Shown here in pieces: positions 32,998-41,382 of a stretch of DNA of 63,921 bases. Numbering within the stretch: the first letter of the stretch is position 1; each line of letters starts with the position of its first letter. Under the pieces are notes generated by a model. It saw only the letters and a program-made list of their open reading frames with translations. It made no database searches and was not told the origin of the DNA. This stretch comes from a virus. Made by a program: the position numbers and the translations under genes. The stretch is taken from IMG/VR virus record IMGVR_UViG_3300042466_001456, positions 1 through 63,921 of that record. One strand, 5' to 3'.

Positions 32998-33294
32998 TTA
33001 TTTGTTTCTTTTTTGTTTAAGTCTTCTTGTGGCTATTTTGTATCTGACACGTGACATTTCCCAACCATATTCTTGTAGGATATCCAATTTCATCATTCTC
33101 AATGCCCATTCGGTATGTGGAACTTGAACTAGTGTTGGTAAGTCTTCCACCTTATAGTTCATTCTTTGGCATAGGTATTCCACATTGTATAGAATAAAAG
33201 ATTGTTTATAGTGGTTTATGAGTACTGGGAAACCATCGGTATTGAAATACCAATCGTATGTCTTGTGCAGTTTTTTTAGCAGTTTTGTTCTCAT
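32998..33294 (-). CDS. Basic hypothetical protein, 98 aa
   Basis: Basic helical ends (MRTKLLKKLHKTYDWYFNTD; RVRYKIATRRLKQKRNK) suggest nucleic-acid or ribosome contact. Overlaps the upstream gene by four bases (ATGA). Confidence 0.8.
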   Translation of the reverse strand: MRTKLLKKLHKTYDWYFNTDGFPVLINHYKQSFILYNVEYLCQRMNYKVEDLPTLVQVPHTEWALRMMKLDILQEYGWEMSRVRYKIATRRLKQKRNK

Positions 33295-33542
33295 GGTTGG
33301 CTATAGATTTCTTTTAATTTGTTTTCAACTTCTGTACGTTCTTCTGTGGTTATGCCATCAGCATAGAAGCAGAACCAATTGAATTTGGATTTGATTTGGG
33401 CATATTTAAAATCTGGTCTTTGTGTAAACTCTTGGAATCTTTCATCCAAATAGGTTATAGCTTCTGGTTTGGCTAGGTCAAGACCGTAGTGACCTTCTTC
33501 AAGGAAGGGTTTGTATTTCTCGTTGAATTGTTGAGTTGTCAT
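33291..33542 (-). CDS. Hypothetical protein, 83 aa
   Basis: MTTQQFNEKYKPFLEEGHYG; then a beta segment with aromatic residues (KFNWFCFYADGITTEER). The start at 33542 sits beside the promoter (TACCTTTG at about 33544-33555); the longer frame reads through it. Confidence 0.75.
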   Translation of the reverse strand: MTTQQFNEKYKPFLEEGHYGLDLAKPEAITYLDERFQEFTQRPDFKYAQIKSKFNWFCFYADGITTEERTEVENKLKEIYSQP

Positions 33543-33649
33543 GGATACAAAGGTACGTAAATTAATTGATATTGCCAAATAATTCTGCAATATATTTTAT
33601 GGTAGGGTAATAATTCCCTTTTCCATTATATTTATTGCATTTTAGTTTT

Positions 33650-34012
33650 TTAAACACGTTTAGCTAGTTTTATATAGTGATTTAATGAATCCAACCAATT
33701 CTTGAAACCTTGTGTCGGTGTTATTTCGACATCTATGTTCATATCATATTTCTTCTTCAGCCATTCAAAGGCTTGGTGGTATTGAGGTGCGATACAGAAT
33801 TTAGGTTCTGATGGTGTTGTTCGATACATTTTGCCACCAGTGGATAAGTTAAATTTTTTCTCATTGGTATAGCTACCCATTGTAGGTATATCGTAACCTA
33901 GTTCTTTAAGTGTCAATGCTTGTTGATAAGGAACGAATTCATCGTGAACTGAACCTATATCTGGGTAGTTGATATGAAAGCTAAAGACTGCGTAATTTAT
34001 TTTATTTCCCAT
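33650..34012 (-). CDS. Hypothetical protein, 120 aa, paralogue of 32483-32857
   Basis: DEFVPYQQALTLKELGYDIP near 24-43 and FCIAPQYHQAFEWLKKKYDM near 72-91 align with the paralogue. It has an extra N-terminal strand (MGNKINYAVFSFHINYPD). Overlaps the upstream gene by 16 bases. Confidence 0.8.
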   Translation of the reverse strand: MGNKINYAVFSFHINYPDIGSVHDEFVPYQQALTLKELGYDIPTMGSYTNEKKFNLSTGGKMYRTTPSEPKFCIAPQYHQAFEWLKKKYDMNIDVEITPTQGFKNWLDSLNHYIKLAKRV

Positions 34013-34311
34013 TTGATGTATTTAGGTTTGATGTATTTTGGCATATTGGAATCAATAAGATTCTTTACATCTTGTTTACAAGCGTTGATGGTTGTTACGT
34101 CAATGATTTCAATTTCAATAAGGTTCTCGTAGATTGCCAGTGCTTTTACCTTGGCATAGATGTCGTAGTTAAGGGTATGTGTACCATCATTCAAGGTATT
34201 AAGTGATAGAACATCTTGATAGATACCTATATCACCTACGTTGATTGGTTTTTTCTTTTTGAATAGTTTTTTTATGTTATCAAACAAAACTATGTCGTTA
34301 TCTTGAACCAT
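33997..34311 (-). CDS. Hypothetical protein, 104 aa
   Basis: Basic segment (FDNIKKLFKKKKPINVGDIG), beta-rich core (NLIEIEIIDVTTINACKQDV) and basic tail. First gene of its operon; promoter at about 34333-34370. Confidence 0.8.
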   Translation of the reverse strand: MVQDNDIVLFDNIKKLFKKKKPINVGDIGIYQDVLSLNTLNDGTHTLNYDIYAKVKALAIYENLIEIEIIDVTTINACKQDVKNLIDSNMPKYIKPKYIKWEIK

Positions 34312-34376
34312 GATTATTTATAATTTGATTAAGATACAAAGGTAAGCATTTAGATTGAGATTACCAAATTTATTTC

Positions 34377-34740
34377 AAAAAAAATCGGTGTTCGGGGTGG
34401 CGGTACCACCCTTACTATCCGATTATGATTTCTGTCTTTCCAGTTTGTCAGTCTTGCTCTCCAAACGCTAATCGTGTATCGGCACGTATGTAGGCTACCA
34501 AGCTATTATTAAAAGAGGGTAATAATTGTAATAGCCTACACTAAATCAATGTTCAGTAGTAGGTAATCTAAACTCTTGTCTTATGACCGCTGATAAATTT
34601 CACAATGTTATCAAGTTTAAATATTTTTACTATCACAACTATATACTCTCTATAGGAAGATAGGGGAAGCTTGGTAGCTTATGGGTTGAGTATTTTCTTA
34701 TCCGACAAGATAAGTCTAATCAGCCGATATCCCTATTCTA
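34377..34740 (-). ncRNA. Structured non-coding region of about 360 nt with terminator
   Basis: Downstream of a tRNA-like gene on the same strand with no ORF. Contains a perfect GTAGGCTA/TAGCCTAC stem, CCGAT..ATCGG and GTTTG..CAAAC pairings. It ends in a compound terminator (ATCGG [GGGTGG-TACC-GCCACCC] CCGAT then eight T, 34377-34431). No dedicated promoter is obvious, so it may be processed from a tRNA-containing transcript. It does not carry tmRNA hallmarks. Confidence 0.55.
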
Positions 34741-34745
34741 TTTGC

Positions 34746-34812
34746 GAGCAAGCTTGGATTTGAACCAAGATTAACAACTTGTGTTTCCGTTGACCAGTTA
34801 CGGGACTTGCTC
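34746..34812 (-). tRNA. Short tRNA-like gene (67 nt) with reduced anticodon arm
   Basis: Acceptor GAGCAAG/CTTGCTC (7 bp), D-arm CCG..CGG with GG loop, T-arm CTTGG-TTCAAAT-CCAAG. Between them only AACACAAGTTGTTAAT is present. The best helix is AACA/TGTT with a five-base loop, so the anticodon arm is about five bases too short. No CCA is encoded. Confidence 0.65.
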
Positions 34813-34853
34813 TAGGGGTGTCTACGTTTGACAACCCTTTGGGTACCCAATTT

Positions 34854-35138
34854 TTAGGTATTGATTATAGCATCAATATCTTTCACAAACTGTTTTATCA
34901 GTTTTTGAATTTGTTCGTTTTGTGTTGCGTTGAAGTTATCATTCACATCATCCGACATTGCTCGATTGTTAACACGTTGCATAACATTCTTCACATCCAA
35001 TGTGGCAAGACTGCTTTTTTCATTGCCAGTCATATAGCCTCTGAATTCAACCATTTTTTGGATGAATGTTTTGTTAGGTCGTTTGCGGTCAGAAGTCTTT
35101 TTAGGTTCTCTTTTTCTTGTTACGTTTAATGTTGGCAT
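34854..35138 (-). CDS. Basic hypothetical protein, 94 aa
   Basis: Very basic N-terminus (VTRKREPKKTSDRKRPNKTF), then a helical acidic C-terminus. It could bind DNA or RNA. Followed by a TGGGTACCCA hairpin and the tRNA-like gene. Confidence 0.75.
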   Translation of the reverse strand: MPTLNVTRKREPKKTSDRKRPNKTFIQKMVEFRGYMTGNEKSSLATLDVKNVMQRVNNRAMSDDVNDNFNATQNEQIQKLIKQFVKDIDAIINT

Positions 35139-35252
35139 AATTATTATATTTGATTAGAATACAAAGGTACAATAATATTTTCTAATTTCCAAATTTATTT
35201 TCAATTATTTTTTGTTATCAGCGTATTGTTTGACAAGATATATAAAAATGAA

Positions 35253-35594
35253 TTATACAAATGTTTTTCTAAGATTTTGCAATTCTTCTTTAACTATTTT
35301 ATTGATGGCAAGTTGTTGAGCAACATTCATTTCAATTGTAATAGCCAACCCTTTAAGTCTACGTTTCAATAGTGTTTCTTCGCTATTTCCTTGACCTTTA
35401 AGACAGATAAAATAATCCCAAGGTATCTTTATCTTTTTATGGTTTTTAACCACAACAAAGTGGTCTATTTTTATTTCATGAACTTTAAAACACCCAGTGA
35501 ATGATTTGATGTGAACAAAGTCACCATCAAAACATGGCTTAGGTTTTTTATATAGTTCACCATTTATTTTATAATACCAAGGATTGTTTATCAT
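35253..35594 (-). CDS. Hypothetical protein, 113 aa
   Basis: MINNPWYYKINGELYKKPKP start; beta-rich, SH3-like, N-terminal part (FVHIKSFTGCFKVHEIKIDH) and helical end (VAQQLAINKIVKEELQNLRK). Start fixed by the TACCTTTG promoter at about 35595-35632. Confidence 0.8.
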   Translation of the reverse strand: MINNPWYYKINGELYKKPKPCFDGDFVHIKSFTGCFKVHEIKIDHFVVVKNHKKIKIPWDYFICLKGQGNSEETLLKRRLKGLAITIEMNVAQQLAINKIVKEELQNLRKTFV

Positions 35595-35638
35595 ACAAAG
35601 GTACAAAAGTTTTTTTAGATTACCAAATTTATTTTGAA

Positions 35639-36109
35639 TTATGTATACCAAAAAGGTATTTCACGGTTTTTCCATGTAGCAAACCCACGTTTTTCCACCA
35701 TGTAGTATCTTCTGTATGAATCAACAGGGTTATTCACTTTGCATTCGTCTGGCATAGCCAAAGCAAATCTTGTTACAGAGTTATTGATGCGTATCTTGGG
35801 TGGGTGTGCAATGCACCATTCAATGATGTCTTGTGATTTATGGCGTTTGCCATAGCGATATGTGTATTCTTCACATAGTTCAATACCTAACTCACATAGC
35901 CAGTTATAGTTCTCTATACACTCTCTAGCCCAGATAGAACAAGGATGATTCTTGTGTGATAGTTTGTAGGGTATTTCGTATGTACTTTGGGTAGTCCAAT
36001 GCACACCGCAAAGCAGTTGTGCTGATTCCAAAATCATTTTCACAACGTGTTTGTCGTTGTGGTATTCAGCACATTTGCTAGGGTTGGTATCGAGTATAAA
36101 AATATTCAT
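35639..36109 (-). CDS. Conserved phage protein, 156 aa
   Basis: MNIFILDTNPSKCAEYHNDK then HVVKMILESAQLLCGVH, CSIWARECIENYNWLCELG and EEYTYRYGKRHKSQDIIEWC are patterns I associate with a family found in many large phages. The conserved His, Cys and Trp suggest an enzyme, possibly a nuclease or glycosylase; I cannot name it. The start at 36109 is adjacent to the promoter. Confidence 0.85.
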   Translation of the reverse strand: MNIFILDTNPSKCAEYHNDKHVVKMILESAQLLCGVHWTTQSTYEIPYKLSHKNHPCSIWARECIENYNWLCELGIELCEEYTYRYGKRHKSQDIIEWCIAHPPKIRINNSVTRFALAMPDECKVNNPVDSYRRYYMVEKRGFATWKNREIPFWYT

Positions 36110-36113
36110 TGGT

Positions 36114-36166
36114 ACAAAGGTAATAATAAAAAATGAAACCACCAAATATTTGGTGGTTTTTATTTT
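36114..36166 (-). promoter_or_regulatory. Terminator/promoter hybrid
   Basis: AAACCACCAAATATTTGGTGGTTT is a near-perfect palindrome: it terminates the upstream gene, and its second half supplies TTTGG for the promoter whose -7 TACCTTTG is at about 36114-36121. Confidence 0.7.
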
Positions 36167-36491
36167 AGACTTCAAATAGTGTTTTATCTTCGACTATACG
36201 ATACTTCTTACGATTAAGAGAGTTGTTATCAATTTGTTGTTCAAAGTTCAGCAAAAGCCTTAATTCGAACAATTCTGCGTAATCCAGTGATTTGAACTTG
36301 CGGTCAAAGTTTATTCCATCGCCATTGTTGACCAATGACATTATTTTTTCACCTTTGGCTTGTTCAGTCCATGTAGAATTGTTTGAACGGAATAGGGTGA
36401 TTTCTTCGCCTTTATCGGTTGATTTTTTTACGATGTCATATTCATGCACACCTTCATGGTCAAGCACCATGTATGTTTGTTTATCCTTCAT
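36165..36491 (-). CDS. Hypothetical protein, 108 aa
   Basis: Beta-rich N-terminal half (KQTYMVLDHEGVHEYDIVKK), helical second half (DYAELFELRLLLNFEQQIDN). Eleven-base overlap with the upstream gene. Confidence 0.8.
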   Translation of the reverse strand: MKDKQTYMVLDHEGVHEYDIVKKSTDKGEEITLFRSNNSTWTEQAKGEKIMSLVNNGDGINFDRKFKSLDYAELFELRLLLNFEQQIDNNSLNRKKYRIVEDKTLFEV

Positions 36492-36690
36492 TGTTCAAGA
36501 TATTTTGTAGTTCTTCAAAATCGCTGTCACGTTTTTCCAGTGTCTTGTACAGATAACTTCCTAGGTCTTGATTGGTTTTATCATTGAAGACGGATATGGA
36601 AGCACCACCTATGGAATCTTTGGTGATTGATACATCATCCTTTACGGATAAGATGTTGTTTATATCTGATTTTAGTGCTTGGTTTTGCAT
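36481..36690 (-). CDS. Hypothetical protein, 69 aa
   Basis: Soluble acidic protein (INNILSVKDDVSITKDSIGG; EKRDSDFEELQNILNNEG). Middle gene of a three-gene operon. Confidence 0.75.
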   Translation of the reverse strand: MQNQALKSDINNILSVKDDVSITKDSIGGASISVFNDKTNQDLGSYLYKTLEKRDSDFEELQNILNNEG

Positions 36691-36693
36691 AAA

Positions 36694-36972
36694 TTATTTT
36701 GATGTAATGGTTTTTAATTGTGTGTTTAACAAATTATACAACTCTGTCATTTGTTCATCATAATGAACATCAAAGATATCCTGTGCTTCTTCAGTGTATG
36801 AAGAAACTTCGGTATCATCTTCCATTTCCACTTTGTAACACTCAATACCCAAAAGTTTGCATTCCAATTCTGTTAATTTATTAGCAGTATCGGAAGCTTG
36901 TTCCATGATAAGACTATTAATCAAACAATCTGGTATTGTCTTTAATTCTCCTTCAATAAATTCTATTTGCAT
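36694..36972 (-). CDS. Acidic hypothetical protein, 92 aa
   Basis: MQIEFIEGELKTIPDCLINS start, helical and acidic (VEMEDDTEVSSYTEEAQDIF). First gene of the 36165-36972 operon; promoter at about 36988-37025. Confidence 0.8.
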   Translation of the reverse strand: MQIEFIEGELKTIPDCLINSLIMEQASDTANKLTELECKLLGIECYKVEMEDDTEVSSYTEEAQDIFDVHYDEQMTELYNLLNTQLKTITSK

Positions 36973-37005
36973 AATTAATGTGTTTAGGATACAAAGGTAA
37001 ACAAT

Positions 37006-37224
37006 TTATTTGGTATTTCCAAATTTATTTTTAAATAAAAAATACAGATTCAACAATATGACCAGTATGTTCAAAATGATAGTAGGGGTTGAATGTATGA
37101 GGCAACCATAGACAACATATATCAAACAAGCCACGATGTTTACTATACGTAGCTTGGTCATGTCAGTCATCATGAATGCTATCAGCACCACAACAATTCC
37201 GATATATCCTATTATATCAATCAT
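37006..37224 (-). CDS. Small integral membrane protein, 72 aa
   Basis: Three membrane segments (IIGYIGIVVVLIAFMMTDM; IVNIVACLIYVVYGCLIH; IILNILVILLNLYFLF) with a layout like YgjV-type or half-PQ-loop proteins. Unknown function in phages. Confidence 0.7.
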   Translation of the reverse strand: MIDIIGYIGIVVVLIAFMMTDMTKLRIVNIVACLIYVVYGCLIHSTPTIILNILVILLNLYFLFKNKFGNTK

Positions 37225-37248
37225 GTTTTATGTCTTTTGTTATTCCTT

Positions 37249-37452
37249 CTAAAGTTTTTCTAATTTTTGGGAAAGTACTCTAATAACCCACCAATTCCAA
37301 CCATATCGCAATTCATTTTTTTCAACCATGTAATATCCATGTTTTTTTGCTTCAACATAACAATAACCATAATCAAAAGCAACAAATTTTACAATATCAT
37401 GTGTTGGATGAAATAATTCGGTTCCTTCTTCTATATTTCTGTAGTCCATCAT
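37249..37452 (-). CDS. Hypothetical protein, 67 aa
   Basis: Aromatic-rich (IVKFVAFDYGYCYVEAKKHG; ELRYGWNWWVIRVL). Four-base overlap (ATGA) with the upstream gene indicates coupling. Confidence 0.8.
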   Translation of the reverse strand: MMDYRNIEEGTELFHPTHDIVKFVAFDYGYCYVEAKKHGYYMVEKNELRYGWNWWVIRVLSQKLEKL

Positions 37453-37859
37453 ACGAGTGATATATATCGGCTTGGTTTTGCACCATCACCCAATGTAACA
37501 TATTCTTCGGCACGTTCTTCTGATACACCTTGTTCGATGTATTCTTGTTTCTTAGCCATTTGGAATCCTTTAAGAAGGGTTTGAGCCATCTTCTTGCTAT
37601 CTTCGTTACGACCATCAGTATGATAGTTTTCTGTAGCCATTTCTTCCATTAGTTCCAAGAACATCTTGAAGGCTGATTGTTGAAGGGTACGATGCTCACG
37701 TTTGAATGCTTCAGCAAAGGCTTTGCTAGACCTACGATAGTTCACGTAATTGCCCAGTGCATTTACCACTTCTTTGGCATCACGAATTTCTTTTTCAAGT
37801 CTTTCATGCTCACGTTCTTGGCGTTCAAATTCCAATTCTTGTTCTGTCATGTTTTCCAT
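37449..37859 (-). CDS. Coiled-coil protein, 136 aa
   Basis: The first 45 residues form a strongly charged coiled coil (ELEFERQEREHERLEKEIRD); then helical (FAEAFKREHRTLQQSAFKMF). No catalytic motif. Promoter with TACCTTTG at about 37880-37916. Confidence 0.8.
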   Translation of the reverse strand: MENMTEQELEFERQEREHERLEKEIRDAKEVVNALGNYVNYRRSSKAFAEAFKREHRTLQQSAFKMFLELMEEMATENYHTDGRNEDSKKMAQTLLKGFQMAKKQEYIEQGVSEERAEEYVTLGDGAKPSRYISLV

Positions 37860-37916
37860 AGTTATTGTTTTTGATTATGATACAAAGGTAAGAATAATAT
37901 TTGATATTACCAAATT

Positions 37917-38411
37917 TTATTTCAACTTTTTTTCAATTCCGTTGCAATCAATAGCTATCACATTACCACCATTCAACACAGAGTAGTCACTGGCTTTGTT
38001 AAGGCTTTTGGTTGATAGCTTTACTTCGTTTTTGTCGTTTCGTACTTCAAAGGTAGCGTTGGTTGGGTTGAACTTGATTTCATTGGTTACACCCATAACA
38101 TAAAGTGGTTGTGTTTTGATGGTGGTCAATTCTGCATTCTGCCAGTCATGTCCCATTTCGTAGGTATCTTCTGACAATTTGATAAGGTTAACATATTGTA
38201 GATTGTAGTTCTCTGGGTTTAGAGTTGTGTCAGCACTGGTTTTATCAATGCTATCATCAAAGTCCAATTGAACATCAAAGAGTGGGTTGTCATCTAAGTC
38301 ATTGACAGTTCTCCATTCACCCATTTCATCAATAGTTTCTACAAAGGTTTTGATTTCGTTACCGAAGATGGTCAGTACTTTGGTGTTGAGGTCATACGTT
38401 GCTTTTAACAT
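37917..38411 (-). CDS. Hypothetical protein, 164 aa
   Basis: Beta-rich, acidic N-terminal half (VLTIFGNEIKTFVETIDEMG); contains DYSVLNGGNVIAIDCNGIE at the end. Last conventional gene before cassette island 2. No family recognised. Confidence 0.8.
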   Translation of the reverse strand: MLKATYDLNTKVLTIFGNEIKTFVETIDEMGEWRTVNDLDDNPLFDVQLDFDDSIDKTSADTTLNPENYNLQYVNLIKLSEDTYEMGHDWQNAELTTIKTQPLYVMGVTNEIKFNPTNATFEVRNDKNEVKLSTKSLNKASDYSVLNGGNVIAIDCNGIEKKLK

Positions 38412-38476
38412 GGCTATTTATTTTTGATTAGAATACAAAGGTAATAAAATTTTTTGAATTATACAAATTTATTTTA

Positions 38477-38558
38477 TAATTTTTAAGAAAATAAATGATT
38501 TTTATCTTATAAAGAATAGATTACCAATTATTTATAAAAACTTGTGTATATATACTAG
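38477..38558 (+). other. attI-like site 3 (left boundary of cassette island 2)
   Basis: About 80 bases like 25591-25670 (TTTTAAGAAAATAA, GATTTTTATCTTAT, then TATTTATAAAAACTTG and TATATATACTAG). It diverges after G at 38558, where TTATGTGTAAT, identical to attC exits at 26107 and 62748, begins. Confidence 0.7.
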
Positions 38559-38589
38559 TTATGTGTAATAATTTTTTAACCCACCCACA

Positions 38590-38901
38590 TTAAAAACCAT
38601 AATCTCCGATATATTGAGACCAAGTTATTAAACTCGTCTGTTTCCAACTATCACCATCATAGTATTTCATATTTGTAGTATCTATTATAACCTTAATTTT
38701 AGATGAACCACCTGTTACTTCTTTTTCAAAAGAATTTATGAATTTATTCAATTCATCTTCATCTTGAATAATTAATAATGATGTTTTAATATCATAATCA
38801 ATACTATCTAAAATTAGAATATATCTACCAAAATTATAGTTTTGATTTTCCAACATTCTTTTTTTGAATGTGTCTATGTGCTTTCTCATTTCGTTTTCCA
38901 T
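38590..38901 (-). CDS. Cassette gene with capsid-targeting-like leader, 103 aa
   Basis: The N-terminus MENEMRKHIDTFKKRMLENQ has M-L-E at 16-18, matching the hydrophobic-x-Glu motif cut by T4-type prohead proteases, and shares MRK-x-IDTFK with the 56439-56666 protein. The body is alpha/beta (YILILDSIDYDIKTSLLIIQ; SSKIKVIIDTTNMKYYDG) of unknown function. The start at 38901 fits the shared leader. Confidence 0.75.
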   Translation of the reverse strand: MENEMRKHIDTFKKRMLENQNYNFGRYILILDSIDYDIKTSLLIIQDEDELNKFINSFEKEVTGGSSKIKVIIDTTNMKYYDGDSWKQTSLITWSQYIGDYGF

Positions 38902-38968
38902 AGTTTTATCTTTATATATAAATATTAAGAAATTAAATTTTAGTTCAAATCCCACCCACAAAATTACT

Positions 38969-39065
38969 ACACATAACAAGGTGTATAAGAAAGTTTGCTA
39001 TAAAGTTCAGTGGTAAATTGAAAGTTCATCTAAGCAAACCTTCTCATACACCAAACCGTTATACA
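38969..39065 (+). repeat. attC-like site, island 2 (first)
   Basis: R'' ACACATAAC, R' CCGTTATACA; arms GTATAAGAAAGTTTGCT and AGCAAACCTTCTCATAC. Same family as 39502, 58838 and 63384. Confidence 0.85.
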
Positions 39066-39133
39066 CAATGCTACCAAAGTGCTTCGATTTAACAATTGCG
39101 AGAAAAACTTTTTAAAAATTTTCCACACACATT

Positions 39134-39388
39134 TTAATAATCAACTTTTTTAACATCACCAATATTTGAATGTGGTTTTAAATGTCTTGCAATATCTCTT
39201 GCATCATCTTCGTCTTTTGCAGAAACTAATATTGTTTGATGATTAAATCCTTTATCACCACGAAATGCAGGTAACGCTATAAGGTATTTACTTTTTCCTT
39301 CTGTGTTGTTTTCTTTTTCAACATTTTCATTAACGAATTGTTTAAAGTTCTTTACTTTATCAATCATTTTTCTAATATCTTCACTCAT
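39134..39388 (-). CDS. Cassette gene with capsid-targeting-like leader, 84 aa
   Basis: Leader MSEDIRKMIDKVKNFKQFVN then E (V-N-E at 19-21), very similar to the leader of the 59880-60347 protein (IDMVKNWKQFLNE). The mature part (SKYLIALPAFRGDKGFNHQT; AKDEDDARDIARHL) looks like a small alpha/beta domain. Confidence 0.75.
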   Translation of the reverse strand: MSEDIRKMIDKVKNFKQFVNENVEKENNTEGKSKYLIALPAFRGDKGFNHQTILVSAKDEDDARDIARHLKPHSNIGDVKKVDY

Positions 39389-39501
39389 AGTTTTATATTT
39401 TTACTTTATATATAAATATTCAGAATTAAATTTCCTACCCACATTTTTAAAAAGTTTTTTTGTGGGGCTTCGTATCAATCTTTTACCTAATTAAACCGCA
39501 C

Positions 39502-39600
39502 TGTGTATAACAAGGTGTATAAGAAAGTTTGCTATAAAGTTCAGTGGTTAATTTGAAAGCCCATCTAAGCAAACCTTCTCATACACCCAACCGTTATAGC
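39502..39600 (+). repeat. attC-like site, island 2 (second)
   Basis: R'' TGTGTATAAC, R' CCGTTATAGC; arms as in 38969-39065. Confidence 0.85.
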
Positions 39601-39603
39601 CAA

Positions 39604-39702
39604 TTAAACAGTGCGTCCCATCTTATTACGCTTTGAATTTTGCCCTGCACTTGCATAGCATCTTAAAATAAATTCTTTGATTTCTTTAATTTGATATTTC
39701 AT
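39604..39702 (-). CDS. Tiny cassette gene, 32 aa
   Basis: MKYQIKEIKEFILRCYASAG then a basic tail. Its stop is three bases past the attC R' box and its ATG is one base before the stop of the YopX-like gene. May be a leader-type peptide. Confidence 0.5.
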   Translation of the reverse strand: MKYQIKEIKEFILRCYASAGQNSKRNKMGRTV

Positions 39703-39703
39703 A

Positions 39704-40063
39704 TTATTTAATTAATTCTGGATTTTCAAATATGTTTCCAATTATTTCTAAGTCTTTTTTAGAATCATTTATAGTATGGCATAACGAAAAACTTTGTTTA
39801 TCATATTCGGTAAGCATATAAAAACAAGCGTCCATATCACTATATTTGATTTGCGCTACTCTATTGAAATATTTAATAATATCGCCCTCATAAATTTCCT
39901 TTCCGTTTATATCAATAAGTCCTGTGAATTGCATAAATATTGCATCTTTACAGATATTTTTAAAAAAATACCATAACTGGTCAATATTATCAGTCATAAT
40001 TGTTTGGCTTTGATAAATCATTTTTTCACCATCAAAAGCTCTAAATTTAATTACTCTATTCAT
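39704..40063 (-). CDS. YopX-family protein, 119 aa
   Basis: MNRVIKFRAFDGEKMIYQSQ at the start, FMQFTGLIDINGKEIYEGDI at about 43-62 and a hydrophobic end are the signature of YopX proteins, common in phages of Firmicutes and Bacteroidota. Function unknown. It shares a cassette with 39604 and 40091. Confidence 0.9.
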   Translation of the reverse strand: MNRVIKFRAFDGEKMIYQSQTIMTDNIDQLWYFFKNICKDAIFMQFTGLIDINGKEIYEGDIIKYFNRVAQIKYSDMDACFYMLTEYDKQSFSLCHTINDSKKDLEIIGNIFENPELIK

Positions 40064-40090
40064 TTTGTTTATTTTAATTGATTATTTTGG

Positions 40091-40318
40091 TTAATTCCTA
40101 ATTTTATGTCTAAAAGATGTAAAATCTTTCTCTTTTAAAGTTTCTTCTTGTATTCTGCCAAGAAGCGACAATAATACAATTTCCATACCCTTAAACCTTT
40201 CAAATTGTTGATGATGATGTTCCAAAGAACCTTTATCACCAGTAATAAAGTCGATTTCCATAAGTTCAAGGGTATCTTGTACTAAACTCAATTTTTTGAT
40301 TAATATTTCTGTTGTCAT
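40091..40318 (-). CDS. Hypothetical protein, 75 aa
   Basis: Helical (LIKKLSLVQDTLELMEIDFI; HHHQQFERFKGMEIVLLSLL). Upstream of the YopX gene on the same strand; probably in the same cassette. Confidence 0.75.
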   Translation of the reverse strand: MTTEILIKKLSLVQDTLELMEIDFITGDKGSLEHHHQQFERFKGMEIVLLSLLGRIQEETLKEKDFTSFRHKIRN

Positions 40319-40362
40319 TTTGATTAAATTTAACCTCTGCTTTATTGCTTTGGTGATGTAAA

Positions 40363-40443
40363 TGTATAACCTTTATTCTCCTCAAAGAAAACTGTTTGAA
40401 GGATAACGTCAGCCGTTAGCAAACATTAAAGAAGAACCGTTAG
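40363..40443 (+). repeat. Degenerate attC-like site closing island 2
   Basis: TGTATAAC at 40363, GCCGTTAGC at about 40412-40420 and ACCGTTAG at 40436-40443 with AACATTAAA between. The stop codon of the next gene is the TTA of the last box. Weaker hairpin than the others. Confidence 0.5.
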
Positions 40444-40745
40444 TTCAAGCAAATAACTGCTGTTTTACCTAATATATTTATTTTTTCAAATATTTTGGTT
40501 TCGTGGCACAAGATAGCGTTCTCCAGTGTATAAATGTTTTTGTCAATGTATTCAAGTTGTTCTTCAATACGCATGATTTCTCCAAGTCTTTCTTGAATGT
40601 CAGTAGAATCTTCTCTAAGCATACCCAAAACATCTTCCAATTCTTCTTTGGCTCCAACCACCTGTTCCAATATTTCTATGGTTTCAAATATGGTCAATGT
40701 TGCGTATAATGTAGATAAATCTAAAAGGGTTCTATTGATGTACAT
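40440..40745 (-). CDS. Helical hypothetical protein, 101 aa
   Basis: MYINRTLLDLSTLYATLTIF and acidic coiled-coil-like helices (VGAKEELEDVLGMLREDSTD; IMRIEEQLEYIDKNIYTL). Conventional promoter at about 40760-40795. Its stop coincides with the right boundary of island 2. Confidence 0.8.
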   Translation of the reverse strand: MYINRTLLDLSTLYATLTIFETIEILEQVVGAKEELEDVLGMLREDSTDIQERLGEIMRIEEQLEYIDKNIYTLENAILCHETKIFEKINILGKTAVICLN

Positions 40746-40929
40746 TGTATTTTGTTTAGGATACAAAGGTATGAAAAAGATTTGACATTTCCAAATTTAT
40801 TTAAAAAAAATGGGTGATATATACCACCCATTTTCGACCAAGCAAGAACCACCAAGTTGGTCTATTTTAACTTAACACAAACCGAGTTGCCAATGCAACA
40901 GCGATTACGCATATTTGGTCAAGTAATAT

Positions 40930-41382
40930 TTATTCTTCTGTTAGATATGAATCAATCACTTCATCATCCAAGATTTCAAAATCATCTATGGTTGACTCTG
41001 CAATAGCAATATATAAGTGCATATCGTAATTGCTTTCATCAGCTTTCATTTCTTCCCATTCTTTCATTATATCCTCTCTGTTGGGTGATATAACTACAAT
41101 ATCTTCTCTGCCATTGTCATCCATGTTGTTGATGTAGTAACGAATTTTATCCACGTTATCTTGTGTGATTTCAGTTACACCAACTACCATTTGTTTACCA
41201 ACCAATCTGCGTAGTTCAAGGATTTGACCGCTTGATGCCAACATAACAGCGTTGGTTATGCTTATAACGATATCAGCATCTTCATTCCATTCATCAGAGT
41301 GCCAGTAAACGATTTCTTCACCGTGGTGATTGATGCTGATGTGGTCTTGTTCGATTTCAATTGTTACGTTTTTGTTTGTCAT
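40930..41382 (-). CDS. Acidic hypothetical protein, 150 aa
   Basis: Strongly acidic (HGEEIVYWHSDEWNEDADIV; WEEMKADESNYDMHLYIAIA; DDFEILDDEVIDSYLTEE). Such composition fits DNA-mimic or inhibitor proteins of phages, but there is no direct match. Confidence 0.8.
   Translation of the reverse strand: MTNKNVTIEIEQDHISINHHGEEIVYWHSDEWNEDADIVISITNAVMLASSGQILELRRLVGKQMVVGVTEITQDNVDKIRYYINNMDDNGREDIVVISPNREDIMKEWEEMKADESNYDMHLYIAIAESTIDDFEILDDEVIDSYLTEE

Noticed and set aside
34377-34812. Two-piece tmRNA made of the tRNA-like gene and the following structured region
   Set aside because: No tag peptide ending ALAA, no GGGG start and no T-loop in the second part.
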